DNA of 64,000 nt, taken from assembly GCA_046351555.1 (NCBI GenBank), contig JAXLYI010000034.1, forward strand, positions 73,657 through 137,656, written 5' to 3'. The DNA is from CAISKJ01 sp046351555. GTDB lineage: Bacteria; Myxococcota_A; Polyangia; Polyangiales; Ga0077539. Shown in pieces: positions 26,908 through 35,408 of this stretch. The notes beneath the pieces were generated by a model. It did not search any database and had not been told where the DNA came from. It was given only the letters and a program-made list of their open reading frames with translations. The translations under genes were made by a program, and so were the position numbers. The stretch's first letter is position 1; each line of letters begins with the position of its first letter.

Positions 26908-27539
26908 TTACGGGGCGTCGCCGGGCGCGACGCAGCGGGGCCCTCGCAGCTCCCCGAGGCAGAGCGCGGCGAGGCCCGCGAGGTGCCGGAGGCCGGGCTC
27001 CGCGGTGACGACGGTGACCTGCTCGTGGAGCGACAGGTCGCGGTTGGCGGCGAAATGATCGACCACGGCGAGCAGCGCCCCGGCGTCGCCGACGCGCACG
27101 CGGGTGGTGGGCCCGATGGGCGGCAGCGCCGCGACGTCGCCGAGCGGGATGCGCCAGAGCCGCGCGGCGGCCTCGAGCATGGCTCGGGCGGAGGCCGGCG
27201 CCGCGGGGGCGCGCGGAAGGTGTCGCGGGCGAGGTGCGGCGCGGGCGCGTGGGCCCACGCGCCGAAGGGCTCGTCGTCGGTGAGGCCCGCGAGGGAGAAC
27301 ACCGCGCGGGGGCTGAAGGCGTCGGGGTAGAGGCTCGCCGCGTCGCGCAGGAGGAGCTCGAGGCGGTCGCGCTCGGTGAGGTCGGCGGGCGTACCCGCGT
27401 AGGTGCGCCACGTGGCGTCGGCGGCCGGGCCGAAGCGCCGGGGCGCCGACTCGTGCGCGTCGAGCCACGCGGCGCCCAGGGCCGCCGCGGCGTAGAAGGC
27501 GTCGGTCTGATCCTCGGTGATGGGTGCGATGGGGGTCAT
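26908..27539 (-). pseudogene. Hypothetical gene upstream of pglW, interrupted by a -1 frameshift
   Basis: The frame from ATG 27539 (MTPIAPITEDQTDAFY) reads well up to HLARDTFRAP, and the conserved-looking continuation is in another frame (ARAMLEAAARLWRIPL ... CLGELRGPRCV) up to a TAA at 26908. Adding one base to the run of five G (plus strand, 27205-27209) would join them into about 211 residues. The break is therefore either a homopolymer sequencing error or a true inactivating mutation. I recognise no domain in the joined protein. The stop is 20 bases from the pglW ATG, so it probably heads the pglW operon and, if intact, could be a BREX accessory protein. Confidence 0.6.
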
Positions 27540-28026
27540 TGGGCCGCGCGTCCTCCGCCGGGCGGCGGAGTGTCGTCGCATCGAGGGCGGCAGACAAGAG
27601 CGCTGCGCAGGGCGCCGCGGGCGATCGAGCGCGGGCCCATCGCGGCGCATTCCGCGCCTCGACGCGGAGCCTGCGAGCCCGGGGCCGCCGTGGGCGCTGG
27701 CCCTCGACGCGGCGTCGATCGTGTATGGGTGGGCCTACCCGCACTTCCTCGAGTCGAGGCCGGCCTGGACGTACCTGTTCGCCGCGCCGACGGGGTTGAT
27801 CCCGTGCCCCACCCTCGCCACGGTCGTCGGGTTCGCGCTCGGCGGCGGCCTCGGCTCGCGCGCGACGGCCGCCACGCCTCCGGGGAAGGGCGCTGGGGCG
27901 GCCCCGGGGTCACGAGGTGTGGGGGCGAACCGCGAGCACGAAGGGAAGTTCGTTCGCTACCGAACGACCGCTCTGCGCGGCGATGCCCCTCGGGCCGTCC
28001 ACCGACGGCGCCGTGGTCGTGGGCGG
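27540..28026. other. Intergenic border between the BREX island and the metabolic region
   Basis: No intact gene was found in this 487-base gap. It contains the promoter side of the frameshifted gene at its left end and one recognisable protein remnant at 27688-27861, annotated separately. No tRNA, direct repeat or integrase was seen, so the mechanism of island entry cannot be read here. Confidence 0.5.
27688..27861 (+). pseudogene. Fragment of a small integral membrane protein
   Basis: About 57 residues (ALALDAASIVYGWAYPHFLE, then YLFAAPTGLIPCPTLATVVG and GFALGGGLGSR) form two likely membrane segments around a PTGLIPCPTL loop. This resembles the C-terminal part of a conserved bacterial membrane protein. 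The residues before and after in the same frame are Arg-rich and not protein-like, and there is no usable start or nearby stop. It reads as a truncated gene left at the island border. The family name is not known to me. Confidence 0.4.
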
Positions 28027-29016
28027 TCAGCGAACCGGCGCCCCGCGCGTCGCGTGGAGGAGGTTGACCGCGGCCGCGAAGAGCAGGCACCCGACGGTCT
28101 GGTGGGTGACCGCGGTGGCGAGGTCGACCGACGTGAGGACGGTCGCCACGCCGAGCGCGAACTGCACGGACGTGAGCGCGCCGACGAGCCCCAGCGCGGC
28201 CCGCGCCCGATCCCCCGCGGCGCGCCCCCGGAGCCCCGCCGCGAGGGCGAGCGCGGCGACCCCGACGAGCGCGCCGAGCCAGCGGTGGACGAACTGGACC
28301 GCCGCGGTGTGCTCGAACACCGCCCGCCACGCGGGGGCGCCCACCCAGAACGGCGACGGGACCCAGGCGCCGTTCATCGTCGGCCAGGTGGGGTAGCCGT
28401 AGCCCGCGCGGAGGCCCGCCGTGAAGGCGCCCCAGGCGACTTGTACGGTGACGAGCGCGGCGAACGCGCGGGCGGCGCGGCGGAGCCGGCGAGGGGCCTC
28501 GGGGCGTGTGGGGGTTGGGTGCAGGAGGTCGAGCGCCGTCCACGCGAGCCACGCGAGCGTGCCGAAGGCCATGAGCAGGTGGGCGCAGAGGCGGTAGTGG
28601 CTCACGCGCGGCAGGTCGACGAGGCCGCTCTTCACCATGAACCACCCGAGCGCCCCCTGCGCGCCGCCGAGCGCGAGGCCGACGGCGAGGCGCGCGCGCA
28701 GCCCCGGCACCGCCCCCGCGCGGCGCCAGAACCAGAGCATCGGGAGCCCGTACGCGAGCCCGATGAGCCGCCCGAGGAGCCGGTGCGACCACTCCCAGAA
28801 GAACAGCCGCTTGAACTGCTCGAGCGAGAGGGCGCCGCGGAACTGCACGGCGAACTGCGGGAAGCGCCGGTACCGCGCGAACTCCTCGGCCCAGGCGGCC
28901 TCGGTGAGCGGCGGCAGGGCGCCCGTCACCGGCTTCCAGTCGACGATGGACAGCCCGCTCTCGGTGAGCCGGGTGACGCCGCCGACGGCGACCATGGCGA
29001 CGACGAGGGCGCACAC
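28027..29016 (-). CDS. ctaA: Heme A synthase (CtaA/COX15 family)
   Basis: 329 residues from GTG 29016. The true start may lie further upstream, because residues encoded before it (RAIARWLAA) fit the first membrane segment, but no standard start codon is there in frame. Hallmarks are VGGVTRLTESGLSIVDW, the paired heme-ligand regions WEWSHRLLGRLIG and SHYRLCAHLLM, and in the second half GYGYPTWPTMNG, FVHRWLG and VTHQTVGC. About eight membrane segments are expected. The enzyme oxidises the C8 methyl of heme O to give heme A for aa3-type oxidases. It is the last gene of an operon with the radical SAM enzyme just upstream; no cytochrome oxidase genes are nearby. Confidence 0.9.
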   Translation of the reverse strand: MCALVVAMVAVGGVTRLTESGLSIVDWKPVTGALPPLTEAAWAEEFARYRRFPQFAVQFRGALSLEQFKRLFFWEWSHRLLGRLIGLAYGLPMLWFWRRAGAVPGLRARLAVGLALGGAQGALGWFMVKSGLVDLPRVSHYRLCAHLLMAFGTLAWLAWTALDLLHPTPTRPEAPRRLRRAARAFAALVTVQVAWGAFTAGLRAGYGYPTWPTMNGAWVPSPFWVGAPAWRAVFEHTAAVQFVHRWLGALVGVAALALAAGLRGRAAGDRARAALGLVGALTSVQFALGVATVLTSVDLATAVTHQTVGCLLFAAAVNLLHATRGAPVR

Positions 29017-29056
29017 CGCCGCGAGCCAGCGGGCGATGGCGCGGCGGTCGCCCTCC

Positions 29057-30349
29057 TCAGAACTGGACGGTGCGCGCAGCGTAATCGGCCTCCCGGATGT
29101 TCGCGCGGCTGCCGTAGAAGCCGCGCCACAGGTCGAGGTAGCCGCGCAGGAGCCGCTCGGGCGACATCTTCGCGGGGCGGAAGACCACGTCGGCGTCGTT
29201 GTACTTCGACCAGTCGCGGTGGAGGATGCGCCCCTCGCCGAGGAGGCGGTGCCACGCGGGCGTCCCGGGGTAGGGCGTGAAGATCGCGAACTCCGCCTTG
29301 CGCACGCCCGCGTCGTCGGCGAAGGCGAGGATGCGGTCGAAGACGCCCTCGTCGTCGCCGTCGTTGCCCACCATGAAGGACGTGTACGGGTCGATCCCGT
29401 GGTCGACGGCGCGCCGGATGGCCTCCCCCGCCTTGCGGAGGGCGACCGGGTCGTCGCCGGAGAAGGCCCGCCGGGTGATCGGGTCGAAGCCGCCGACGAG
29501 GTAGAACATCCGCACCCCCGCCCGCGCGAGCTTCTCCCAGAGCCAGTCGGGCGTCGCGAGGATCATCGGCATGCTGACGCCGATGTAGCTGATGCAACGG
29601 AGGCCCTCGGCGGCGGCCGCGTCGAGCACCTCGCCGAGGCGCTGCTGGGCCCTCCCGACGGGGAGGAAGCTGGTGTCCTCCGTGAGCGACGCGAGCCGGC
29701 CGTGGGCCGCGATCTGGCGGAGCTGGGCGACGACGTGGGCGACGGGCAGGTGGCGCATCGCGCGGCCCATGCTCGCGGGCAGCGCGCACGCGTCGCAGCG
29801 GAGCGGGCACCCGCGCGTGAGCTGGACGGGGAAGTCGTCGGGCCGGTACGCCGCCGTCTCGCGGCCCCAGTAGAGGTCGAGGCGCGGCGGCGGGAGCGCG
29901 TCGAGGTCGGCGGGCGATGCGCCCACGTACCGGGGCCGCAGGGCGCCGCGCGCCGCGTCGCCGAGGACCTCGCGCCAGGCCCCCTCCCCCTCGCCCACCA
30001 CCACGGCGTCGGCGTGGGCGCCGGCCTCGTCGGGCATCATCGTGGGGAAGATGCCGCCCATCACCACGCGTCGGCCGCGCGCGCGGAAGGCGTCGGCGAG
30101 GTCCATCGCGCGCACCGCCGACGGGGTGAAGCAGGAGATGGCGACGAGGTCGACGTCGTCACCGAGGCCCACGTCGTCGACGCGGTCGTCGCGGAAGTCG
30201 ACCTCCCACTCGGGCGGGGTGACCGCGGCGAGGCTGGCGATGCCGAGCGACGGCGGGCCGAAGTACTCGTTGGCGGGGACGTGCCGGCGCAGCTCGGGGT
30301 GCGCGTCGGCGTGGCGCTCGAAGCGGGGGTAGACGAAGCGGACCTTCAC
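29057..30349 (-). CDS. B12-binding-domain radical SAM protein
   Basis: 430 residues from GTG 30349, overlapping the acyl-CoA dehydrogenase stop as GTGA. An N-terminal cobalamin-binding-like Rossmann domain (about 1-150; DLVAISCFTPSAVRAMDL, VVMGGIFPTMMPDEA) has no clear DxHxxG. A radical SAM barrel follows, with RGCPLRCDACALP (C-x3-C-x2-C, about residue 200) binding the [4Fe-4S] cluster that cleaves S-adenosylmethionine. Later conserved parts include FYLVGGFDPITRRAFSGDD and FTPYPGTPAWHRL. Class B members methylate unactivated carbons or build rings, and the exact reaction here cannot be told. The operon with an acyl carrier protein and an acyl-CoA dehydrogenase suggests a carrier- or lipid-bound substrate. 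Confidence 0.82.
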   Translation of the reverse strand: MKVRFVYPRFERHADAHPELRRHVPANEYFGPPSLGIASLAAVTPPEWEVDFRDDRVDDVGLGDDVDLVAISCFTPSAVRAMDLADAFRARGRRVVMGGIFPTMMPDEAGAHADAVVVGEGEGAWREVLGDAARGALRPRYVGASPADLDALPPPRLDLYWGRETAAYRPDDFPVQLTRGCPLRCDACALPASMGRAMRHLPVAHVVAQLRQIAAHGRLASLTEDTSFLPVGRAQQRLGEVLDAAAAEGLRCISYIGVSMPMILATPDWLWEKLARAGVRMFYLVGGFDPITRRAFSGDDPVALRKAGEAIRRAVDHGIDPYTSFMVGNDGDDEGVFDRILAFADDAGVRKAEFAIFTPYPGTPAWHRLLGEGRILHRDWSKYNDADVVFRPAKMSPERLLRGYLDLWRGFYGSRANIREADYAARTVQF

Positions 30350-31827
30350 GATGACCTCACAGAAGCGGCGCGTTCGAGCGCGGCGGAGCAGACGTCGGCC
30401 GCGGCGCGCTCGTCGGCGTCGAGCGTGGCGAGCGCGTCGAGGGAGAGGTGCGCGTCGCGGAGGAGGAGCGTTTCGGCGAGGGCGACGGCGGGCGTCGCGG
30501 GCAGGCGGCGCACCTCGCGGGCCGCGGCGAGCGACACCGCCGCGCGGGCGACGCGGAGCGCCAGGAGCTGCCGCTGGGTGGCCCGGACGCCGTGGGATTT
30601 CCGGTGGGCGGTGACGGTCGCGTCGAGGCGGCGCGCGAGCTCGTCGAGGGGGTCGAGGGCGCCGCCCCGGGGGTCGGCCGGCGCGCGCCCGAGGAGCGAG
30701 GCGCCGAGGTGGACGAGCAGGACGTCGTTGGCGCCCTCGAAGATGCGCGTGATGCGGGCGTCGCGGAGCGCGCGCGCGACGCCCGTCGGCTCGAGGAAGC
30801 CCATCGCCCCGTGGAGCTGCACGGACGCGTCGCAGACGGCGTCGGCGCCCTCGGAGGCGACCACCTTGGCGGCGACGGAGAGCAGCGCCGCGTCGGCGTC
30901 GGGGCGGGCGCCGTCGAGGGCGTCGGCCGCGGCGCCGACCAGGGCCTCCATTGCGAGGAGCGTGGCGTCCATCGTGGCGACCTGGAGGCGAACGGCGTCG
31001 AAGTCCGCGAGGGCGCGGCGGAACTGCCGGCGCGTGGCGACGTGCGCGAGGGCGGCGTCGAGGGCGAAGCGGGCCGTCCCCGCGCAGCCGGCGGCCATCA
31101 CGACGCGGCCGCGGGCGAGCGACTCGTGGGTGAGGTCGAGCCCGGCCCCGGGGGCGCCGAGGAGGTGGTCGCGGGGCACGCGCGCGTCGTCGAGTTGGAG
31201 CGGGACGGTGGAGGACGCGCGGATGCCGAGCTTGTCCTCCTCGGGGCCGACGGAGAGGCCCGGGGTCTCGCGGGGCACGCACACCAGCGAGGTCGCCCGC
31301 TCGCCGCCGAGGCCGGGCGTGCGGACGAGCACGGTGAAGATGCCCGCGAAGCCGCCGTTGGTGACGTAGGCCTTCTCGCCGCACAGGCGGAGGACGTCGC
31401 CCTCGGGCGCGGCGATCGCGCGGAGGCTCTGGAGGTCGGAGCCCGCGCCGGGCTCGGTGGCGGCGAAGGACGCGACGCGCTCGCCGGCGGCCATCGCGGG
31501 GAGCCACCGCGCGCGCTGGGCGGGGGTGCCGTGGCGGCAGAGGGCGTGGGCGCCGAGGCCGGCGTGGAGGCCGACCATGATGGCGACGGAGCGGTCGGCG
31601 CGGGCGAGCTCGCGGACGACGGCGCAGGCGCCGCGGAGCGGGAGGCCGAGGCCGCCGTACGCCGCGGGGATCGTGAGGCCGAAGAGGCCCGCCTCACCCG
31701 CTGCGGCGACGAGGGCGTCGGGGATGCGCCCGGCGGCTTCGAGCGCGGCCGGGTCGACGCGCCGGGCGAACCGGCGCACGGTGTCGAGGAGCAGGGGGAG
31801 GGCCTCGTCGGCCGCGGGGTCGCTCAT
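30346..31827 (-). CDS. Acyl-CoA (or acyl-ACP) dehydrogenase family flavoprotein
   Basis: 493 residues from ATG 31827, overlapping the acyl carrier protein stop as ATGA. It has a full acyl-CoA dehydrogenase fold: an N-terminal helical domain (GLTIPAAYGGLGLPL), a middle beta domain with the FAD segment FAATEPGAGSDL and CGEKAYVTNGG, and a C-terminal helical domain with QLHGAMGF and RITRIFEGANDVLLV, containing the likely catalytic Glu. About 100 extra C-terminal residues exceed a minimal family member. The enzyme would introduce an alpha,beta double bond. Placement next to an ACP resembles enzymes acting on carrier-bound acyl groups in specialised pathways (inference). Confidence 0.87.
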   Translation of the reverse strand: MSDPAADEALPLLLDTVRRFARRVDPAALEAAGRIPDALVAAAGEAGLFGLTIPAAYGGLGLPLRGACAVVRELARADRSVAIMVGLHAGLGAHALCRHGTPAQRARWLPAMAAGERVASFAATEPGAGSDLQSLRAIAAPEGDVLRLCGEKAYVTNGGFAGIFTVLVRTPGLGGERATSLVCVPRETPGLSVGPEEDKLGIRASSTVPLQLDDARVPRDHLLGAPGAGLDLTHESLARGRVVMAAGCAGTARFALDAALAHVATRRQFRRALADFDAVRLQVATMDATLLAMEALVGAAADALDGARPDADAALLSVAAKVVASEGADAVCDASVQLHGAMGFLEPTGVARALRDARITRIFEGANDVLLVHLGASLLGRAPADPRGGALDPLDELARRLDATVTAHRKSHGVRATQRQLLALRVARAAVSLAAAREVRRLPATPAVALAETLLLRDAHLSLDALATLDADERAAADVCSAALERAASVRSS

Positions 31828-32120
31828 GAGGGGCGCACGCGCGAGGCCACCAGCGCGACCACCTCGTCGAGGGTGGTGAGCCCGAAGGCGTCCTCGACCT
31901 CGAGGTCGATCGCGAACTCCTGGCTGAGCGACGAGAGGAACTCGAGCGCGTTGAGCGAGTCCATGCCGAGGTCGGCGCGGAGCTGCTGGACGTCGGTGAG
32001 GGACGCCGGGTCGCGCTCGAGGATGGTGGCGAGCAGGCGGACGACGCGCGGGCGGATGTCCGCGAGGTCGGGCGTCGGGGGTGCGGGGACGTTGGGGCCG
32101 AGGGGCGGGGAGGCGTTCAC
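31824..32120 (-). CDS. Acyl carrier protein
   Basis: 98 residues from GTG 32120 (GTGA overlap with the epimerase stop). After about 20 Pro/Ala-rich residues comes a standard four-helix carrier domain with LGMDSLNALEFL, where the Ser accepts the 4'-phosphopantetheine arm, then EFAIDLEVEDAFGLTTLDEVVALV. The N-terminal extension is unusual for a housekeeping AcpP. Its stop overlaps the dehydrogenase start, so it is co-translated with it and is probably the substrate carrier for the neighbouring enzymes. Confidence 0.88.
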   Translation of the reverse strand: MNASPPLGPNVPAPPTPDLADIRPRVVRLLATILERDPASLTDVQQLRADLGMDSLNALEFLSSLSQEFAIDLEVEDAFGLTTLDEVVALVASRVRPS

Positions 32121-33148
32121 GTGGGGGAGGCTCCGGGGGCGGGGGTGGAAGGGGGCAGGAGGCCGGTGCGGCGGAACCACGCGACGCAGGCGTCGAGGGC
32201 CTCGTCGAGGGGCCGCGGCGCGAAGCCGAGTTCGCGGCGGGCGAGGTCGTCGGAGGCGGGGCAGCCGGCGAGCGCGATGTCGACCATCTCGCGCGGCAGG
32301 GCGACGCGGAGGTGAGCCGCCGCGGCAGCGCGCTCCTCCTCGGTGGCGCGGGCGCGGGCGTCATCGGCGCGGAGCACGAGCGCGGGGCGCGCGCCCCCGT
32401 GGCGCGCCGCGATGCGCTCGAACAGCGCGGGGGTGCGGACGGCGTGGCCGGCGAGGTTGTACGTGCGCCCCCGTGGGCACCACGCGGCGACGGCGTGGGC
32501 GCGCGCCACGTCGCGCACGTCGACGAGGTGGACGAGCCCTTCCGCGATCCACGGCAGCTCCCCGCGGATCGCGGCGGCGATCAGCGCGCCGGTGCCGGCG
32601 CGGAGGTCCCAGGGCCCGAGGCAGCCGCCCGGGCGGAGCGTCACGACGTCGAGGCCCGCGGCCCTGGCTTCGCCGACGACGTCTTCGAGGTGCCACTTGA
32701 CCGCGCGGTACACCGAGTCGCGCGGGGGCTCGACGGGGACGTCGCCCTCGCGGGCCGAGGCGCCGTCCGCGCGCGAGAGGACGGCGATGGAGGAGGTGTA
32801 CACCACGCGCTCGACCCCCGCGTCGCGCGCGGCCTCCAGGGCGTTGCGCATCTCCTGCCGCGCGAGCACCACCGCGTCGCCGCCCGCGAGCGAGTACCGG
32901 GGGTAGTGCCCCGCCGCGTGGAACACCACCCGCCGCCCCCGCATCGCCGCGCGGAGCGAGGCCGGGTCGCCGAGGTCGGCGCGGCACGCCTCGTCCACGC
33001 GGCCCCGGAGGTGGAACGGGAGCGTCCGCCCGCGGTGGGCGACGGCCACCCGTCCCCCCTCGGCGCGGAGGGCGTCGACGATGTTCGTGCCGAGGAAGCC
33101 GCCGCCGCCGAGCACCAGGGCGGGGGCGGGCGTGGCGTGCGGAGTCAT
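32117..33148 (-). CDS. NAD(P)-dependent epimerase/dehydratase (extended SDR)
   Basis: 343 residues from ATG 33148. An N-terminal Rossmann fold has LVLGGGGFLGTNIVDAL (GxxGxxG nucleotide motif), followed by VFHAAGHY, YTSSIAV and the catalytic YRAVK (YxxxK). HLVDVRDVARAH and YNLAGHAV are typical of the epimerase/3beta-hydroxysteroid dehydrogenase class. It would oxidise or reduce a hydroxyl or keto group. It is the first gene of an operon (epimerase, ACP, dehydrogenase, radical SAM, ctaA) with GTGA/ATGA coupling. A TGAC-N4-GTCA site lies 37 bases upstream of its start, with TAGAGC as the -10-like hexamer. Confidence 0.85.
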   Translation of the reverse strand: MTPHATPAPALVLGGGGFLGTNIVDALRAEGGRVAVAHRGRTLPFHLRGRVDEACRADLGDPASLRAAMRGRRVVFHAAGHYPRYSLAGGDAVVLARQEMRNALEAARDAGVERVVYTSSIAVLSRADGASAREGDVPVEPPRDSVYRAVKWHLEDVVGEARAAGLDVVTLRPGGCLGPWDLRAGTGALIAAAIRGELPWIAEGLVHLVDVRDVARAHAVAAWCPRGRTYNLAGHAVRTPALFERIAARHGGARPALVLRADDARARATEEERAAAAAHLRVALPREMVDIALAGCPASDDLARRELGFAPRPLDEALDACVAWFRRTGLLPPSTPAPGASPT

Positions 33149-33185
33149 CGCGGGGGGCTCTACCGCGGGCCGACGCGCACCGGCG

Positions 33186-33199
33186 CTGACCGTCGTCAT
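33186..33199 (-). promoter_or_regulatory. Fnr/Crp-type operator upstream of the epimerase-ACP operon
   Basis: CTGACCGTCGTCAT contains the perfect inverted repeat TGAC-N4-GTCA. It ends 37 bases before ATG 33148 on the minus strand, with TAGAGC starting 23 bases downstream. A site centred near -41.5 would put the transcript start at about the start codon. Confidence 0.65.
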
Positions 33200-33225
33200 G
33201 TCGGGGCCGCTCGGCGGGCGCGCAC

Positions 33226-33239
33226 GTGACCGTAGACAT
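33226..33239 (+). promoter_or_regulatory. Imperfect Fnr/Crp-type site upstream of the lipoprotein gene
   Basis: GTGACCGTAGACAT matches the operator except for one base (TGAC-N4-GaCA). It ends 35 bases before ATG 33275, and TATCGA begins 22 bases downstream, the same geometry as the other sites. Weaker evidence because the right arm is imperfect. Confidence 0.45.
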
Positions 33240-33274
33240 CTGCGCCGGGGCCGCGCCGGGGTATCGAAGCCGCC

Positions 33275-34105
33275 ATGCGCCGACTCGCTCTGCTCCTGCT
33301 TCTCCCGTGGCTCCCCGCCTGCGCCCCCGCGCCCTCCAGTACCGCGGACGCGCAGGCGCACGACCACGCTCACCCCGACGCGAGCGCGGACGCGGACGTC
33401 GCCCTCGAGGCCACCGCAGACGCGGCGACGGAGGCGGGCTTCGACGCGGCCCGCTCGACCGCGCGTGACCTCACCGTGCGATACACAGCCCCCGCGCACC
33501 CCGACCGCCTGAGCGAGTTCGCGCTCGTCGGCGAGGGCGGCGGGCTCCTCGCGCGCGCGGTGCTCCGCGGCAACGCCACGGAGGAGGCCCTCACGCTCCG
33601 CAACGCGCTGCCCGTCGGACCGTCGCGCGTGGCGTGGTTCACTGATGACGACGGCGACCTCGCCTACGACGCGCCGCCGACCGACCGCGCGGGCCGGCTG
33701 GACATCCCCCCTCCACCGGGCCCGCACACGCTGACGGTGCTGCCTGTCGCCCCATGGGTCGACGTGGGGGCCTCGTCGACGGAGGGGACGCTGCTGGGGC
33801 GCTTCTCGGAGTTCGACGTGCACATGGGGGTGACCTTCGAGCTCAGCCTGTCACCGGAAGGAGAGGACCTGACGGTGGCCCTCTACCGCTACCGCTCGCT
33901 GAGCGGCGCGGGGGCGTTCGAGTTCGCCTTGCACGGCGTGCTGCAGGAGGGGCGGCGCTACGTGGCGCGGTGGTTCATCGACCTCAACGACAACGGCGTC
34001 TACGACCTGCGCGGCGACCACGGCGGCGAGCTCGCCTTCGACGGCCGGGCCCGCGGCGTCACCCTCTTCCACCAGCACCACATGAACCGCGCCTGGGTCG
34101 AGTAG
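33275..34105 (+). CDS. Hypothetical lipoprotein
   Basis: 276 residues with an N-terminal signal and lipobox (LLLPWLPAC). A low-complexity Asp/Ala/His linker (about 20-65) typical of myxobacterial surface lipoproteins follows. The rest looks like a beta-sandwich: VRYTAPAHPDRLSEFALVG, then AWFTDDDGDLAYDAPP and WFIDLNDNGVYDLRGDHGGE. The two Asp/Asn-rich loops resemble EF-hand-like calcium-binding DxDxDG repeats. The C-terminus is His-rich (HQHHMNRAWVE). It is divergent from the epimerase-ACP operon and shares its control region. Function unknown. Confidence 0.7.
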   Translation: MRRLALLLLLPWLPACAPAPSSTADAQAHDHAHPDASADADVALEATADAATEAGFDAARSTARDLTVRYTAPAHPDRLSEFALVGEGGGLLARAVLRGNATEEALTLRNALPVGPSRVAWFTDDDGDLAYDAPPTDRAGRLDIPPPPGPHTLTVLPVAPWVDVGASSTEGTLLGRFSEFDVHMGVTFELSLSPEGEDLTVALYRYRSLSGAGAFEFALHGVLQEGRRYVARWFIDLNDNGVYDLRGDHGGELAFDGRARGVTLFHQHHMNRAWVE

Positions 34106-34115
34106 GGGCCGCGCG

Positions 34116-35408
34116 TCACCCTCCGCCGCACACCGCGCCGGGCGTCGGCCGCGTCGGCGCGCGCTCCCCGCTCCCCGCCTGCCCCGACGCGTTGTCGCCC
34201 CAGCACCGGACCGCCCCGTCGCCGTCGAGCGCGCAGGTGTGCCCCTGCCCGGTGGCCACGTCGTCCACGCGCCGCGCCTCCGGGAGGGCGCGCGTCGGCA
34301 CGCGCCGCGTCGACTCGCCGCCCGTCACCCCGAGCTGCCCGAGCTCGTTGTTGCCCCAGCACCAGAGCGTCCCGTCCGCGCGGACCCCGCAGGTGTGCTC
34401 GAAGCCGCCGGACACGAGGCGCCAGTCGACGTCGGCGCCGACCCGCTGCGGTGTCGTCGCGCTCTCCGCCAGGCCCGTGCCGAGCTGGCCGTAGTCGTTG
34501 AGCCCCCAGCAATGGAGGGCGCCGCCGGTCGTGATCGCGCAGGTGTGGAGCGGCCCCATGCGGACCATCGCCCACCGCGTCCCCGCGCCGACCTCGACCG
34601 GGGCGCGTCGGTCGGCGGTGTCGCCCACGCCGAGTTGCCCGTCGGAGTTGTCGCCCCAGCACCAGAGGCTCTCGTCGGGCCGGAGGGCACAGTTGAAGCG
34701 CGCCTTCGCGGCGAGCCCCCGCCACCCCATCGCGTCTCCGACGCGCTGCGGGGACGTGCGGTCGCCGCTCGCAGCGCCGAGGCCGAGCTGACCGGCGGGG
34801 TTGGCGCCCCAGCACCACAGCGAGCCGCCCGCCCGGATGCCGCAGGAGTGGAGGCCGCCGCAGGTGACCTCCACCCAGTCGGTCTCCGTCCCGACACGCC
34901 CCGGCGTGGTTCGGTCGCGGGTGTCGCCCGTGCCGAGCTGCCCGTGCACGTTGACGCCCCAACACCAGAGCGAGCCGTCCTCGCGGATGCCGCAGGAGTG
35001 GCGCGATCCGCCCGCCACCACGCGCCACCGCGAGGCGCCGCGCTCCACCGTTTCAGCGCGCGGTCGGTCGGTGCTGTCACCGAGCCCGAGCTGACCGCTC
35101 CCGTTGGCGCCCCACGCCCGGAGGGCGCCGGCGCGCTCGACGGCGAGCGCGTGGTTCCAGCCGGTGCCCAGGGCGCGGGCGGTGAAGGCTTCGCACGGTC
35201 GCGTCGCGTCGCCCCCGTCGTCACGGCGGTCGTCGACGAGGTCCATCGCGACGTCCGCGGCGTCCGTTGCGGCGTCGAGCGCGGGCGCCTCCGCGGCCCC
35301 ATCGAGCGAGGCCCGGTCAGGCGTCGTGGTGGCGTCGGCGGGCGCGGCGGGGTCGCCTTCGCACGCGACGCAGACAACAGCCGCCGCGAGGGACGCCGCG
35401 CGCTTCAC
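34116..35408 (-). CDS. RCC1-repeat lipoprotein
   Basis: 430 residues from GTG 35408 (GTGA overlap with the kelch gene stop). A lipoprotein-like signal (VVCVACEGD) and an Asp/Ala-rich linker precede about seven RCC1-type propeller repeats. Each has the form HSCGIREDGSLWCWGVN..GQLGTGD with paired Cys per blade (CGI..LWCWG), suggesting disulphide-stapled blades outside the cytoplasm. Proteins of this kind are abundant in myxobacteria and of unknown function. They probably act in surface binding. Confidence 0.8.
   Translation of the reverse strand: MKRAASLAAAVVCVACEGDPAAPADATTTPDRASLDGAAEAPALDAATDAADVAMDLVDDRRDDGGDATRPCEAFTARALGTGWNHALAVERAGALRAWGANGSGQLGLGDSTDRPRAETVERGASRWRVVAGGSRHSCGIREDGSLWCWGVNVHGQLGTGDTRDRTTPGRVGTETDWVEVTCGGLHSCGIRAGGSLWCWGANPAGQLGLGAASGDRTSPQRVGDAMGWRGLAAKARFNCALRPDESLWCWGDNSDGQLGVGDTADRRAPVEVGAGTRWAMVRMGPLHTCAITTGGALHCWGLNDYGQLGTGLAESATTPQRVGADVDWRLVSGGFEHTCGVRADGTLWCWGNNELGQLGVTGGESTRRVPTRALPEARRVDDVATGQGHTCALDGDGAVRCWGDNASGQAGSGERAPTRPTPGAVCGGG

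Noticed and set aside
23156..27058. 1300-codon plus-strand frame opposite pglW
   Set aside because: Arg/Gly/Glu/Val repetitive shadow with no recognisable domain. PglW on the minus strand is complete with NERD and kinase motifs.
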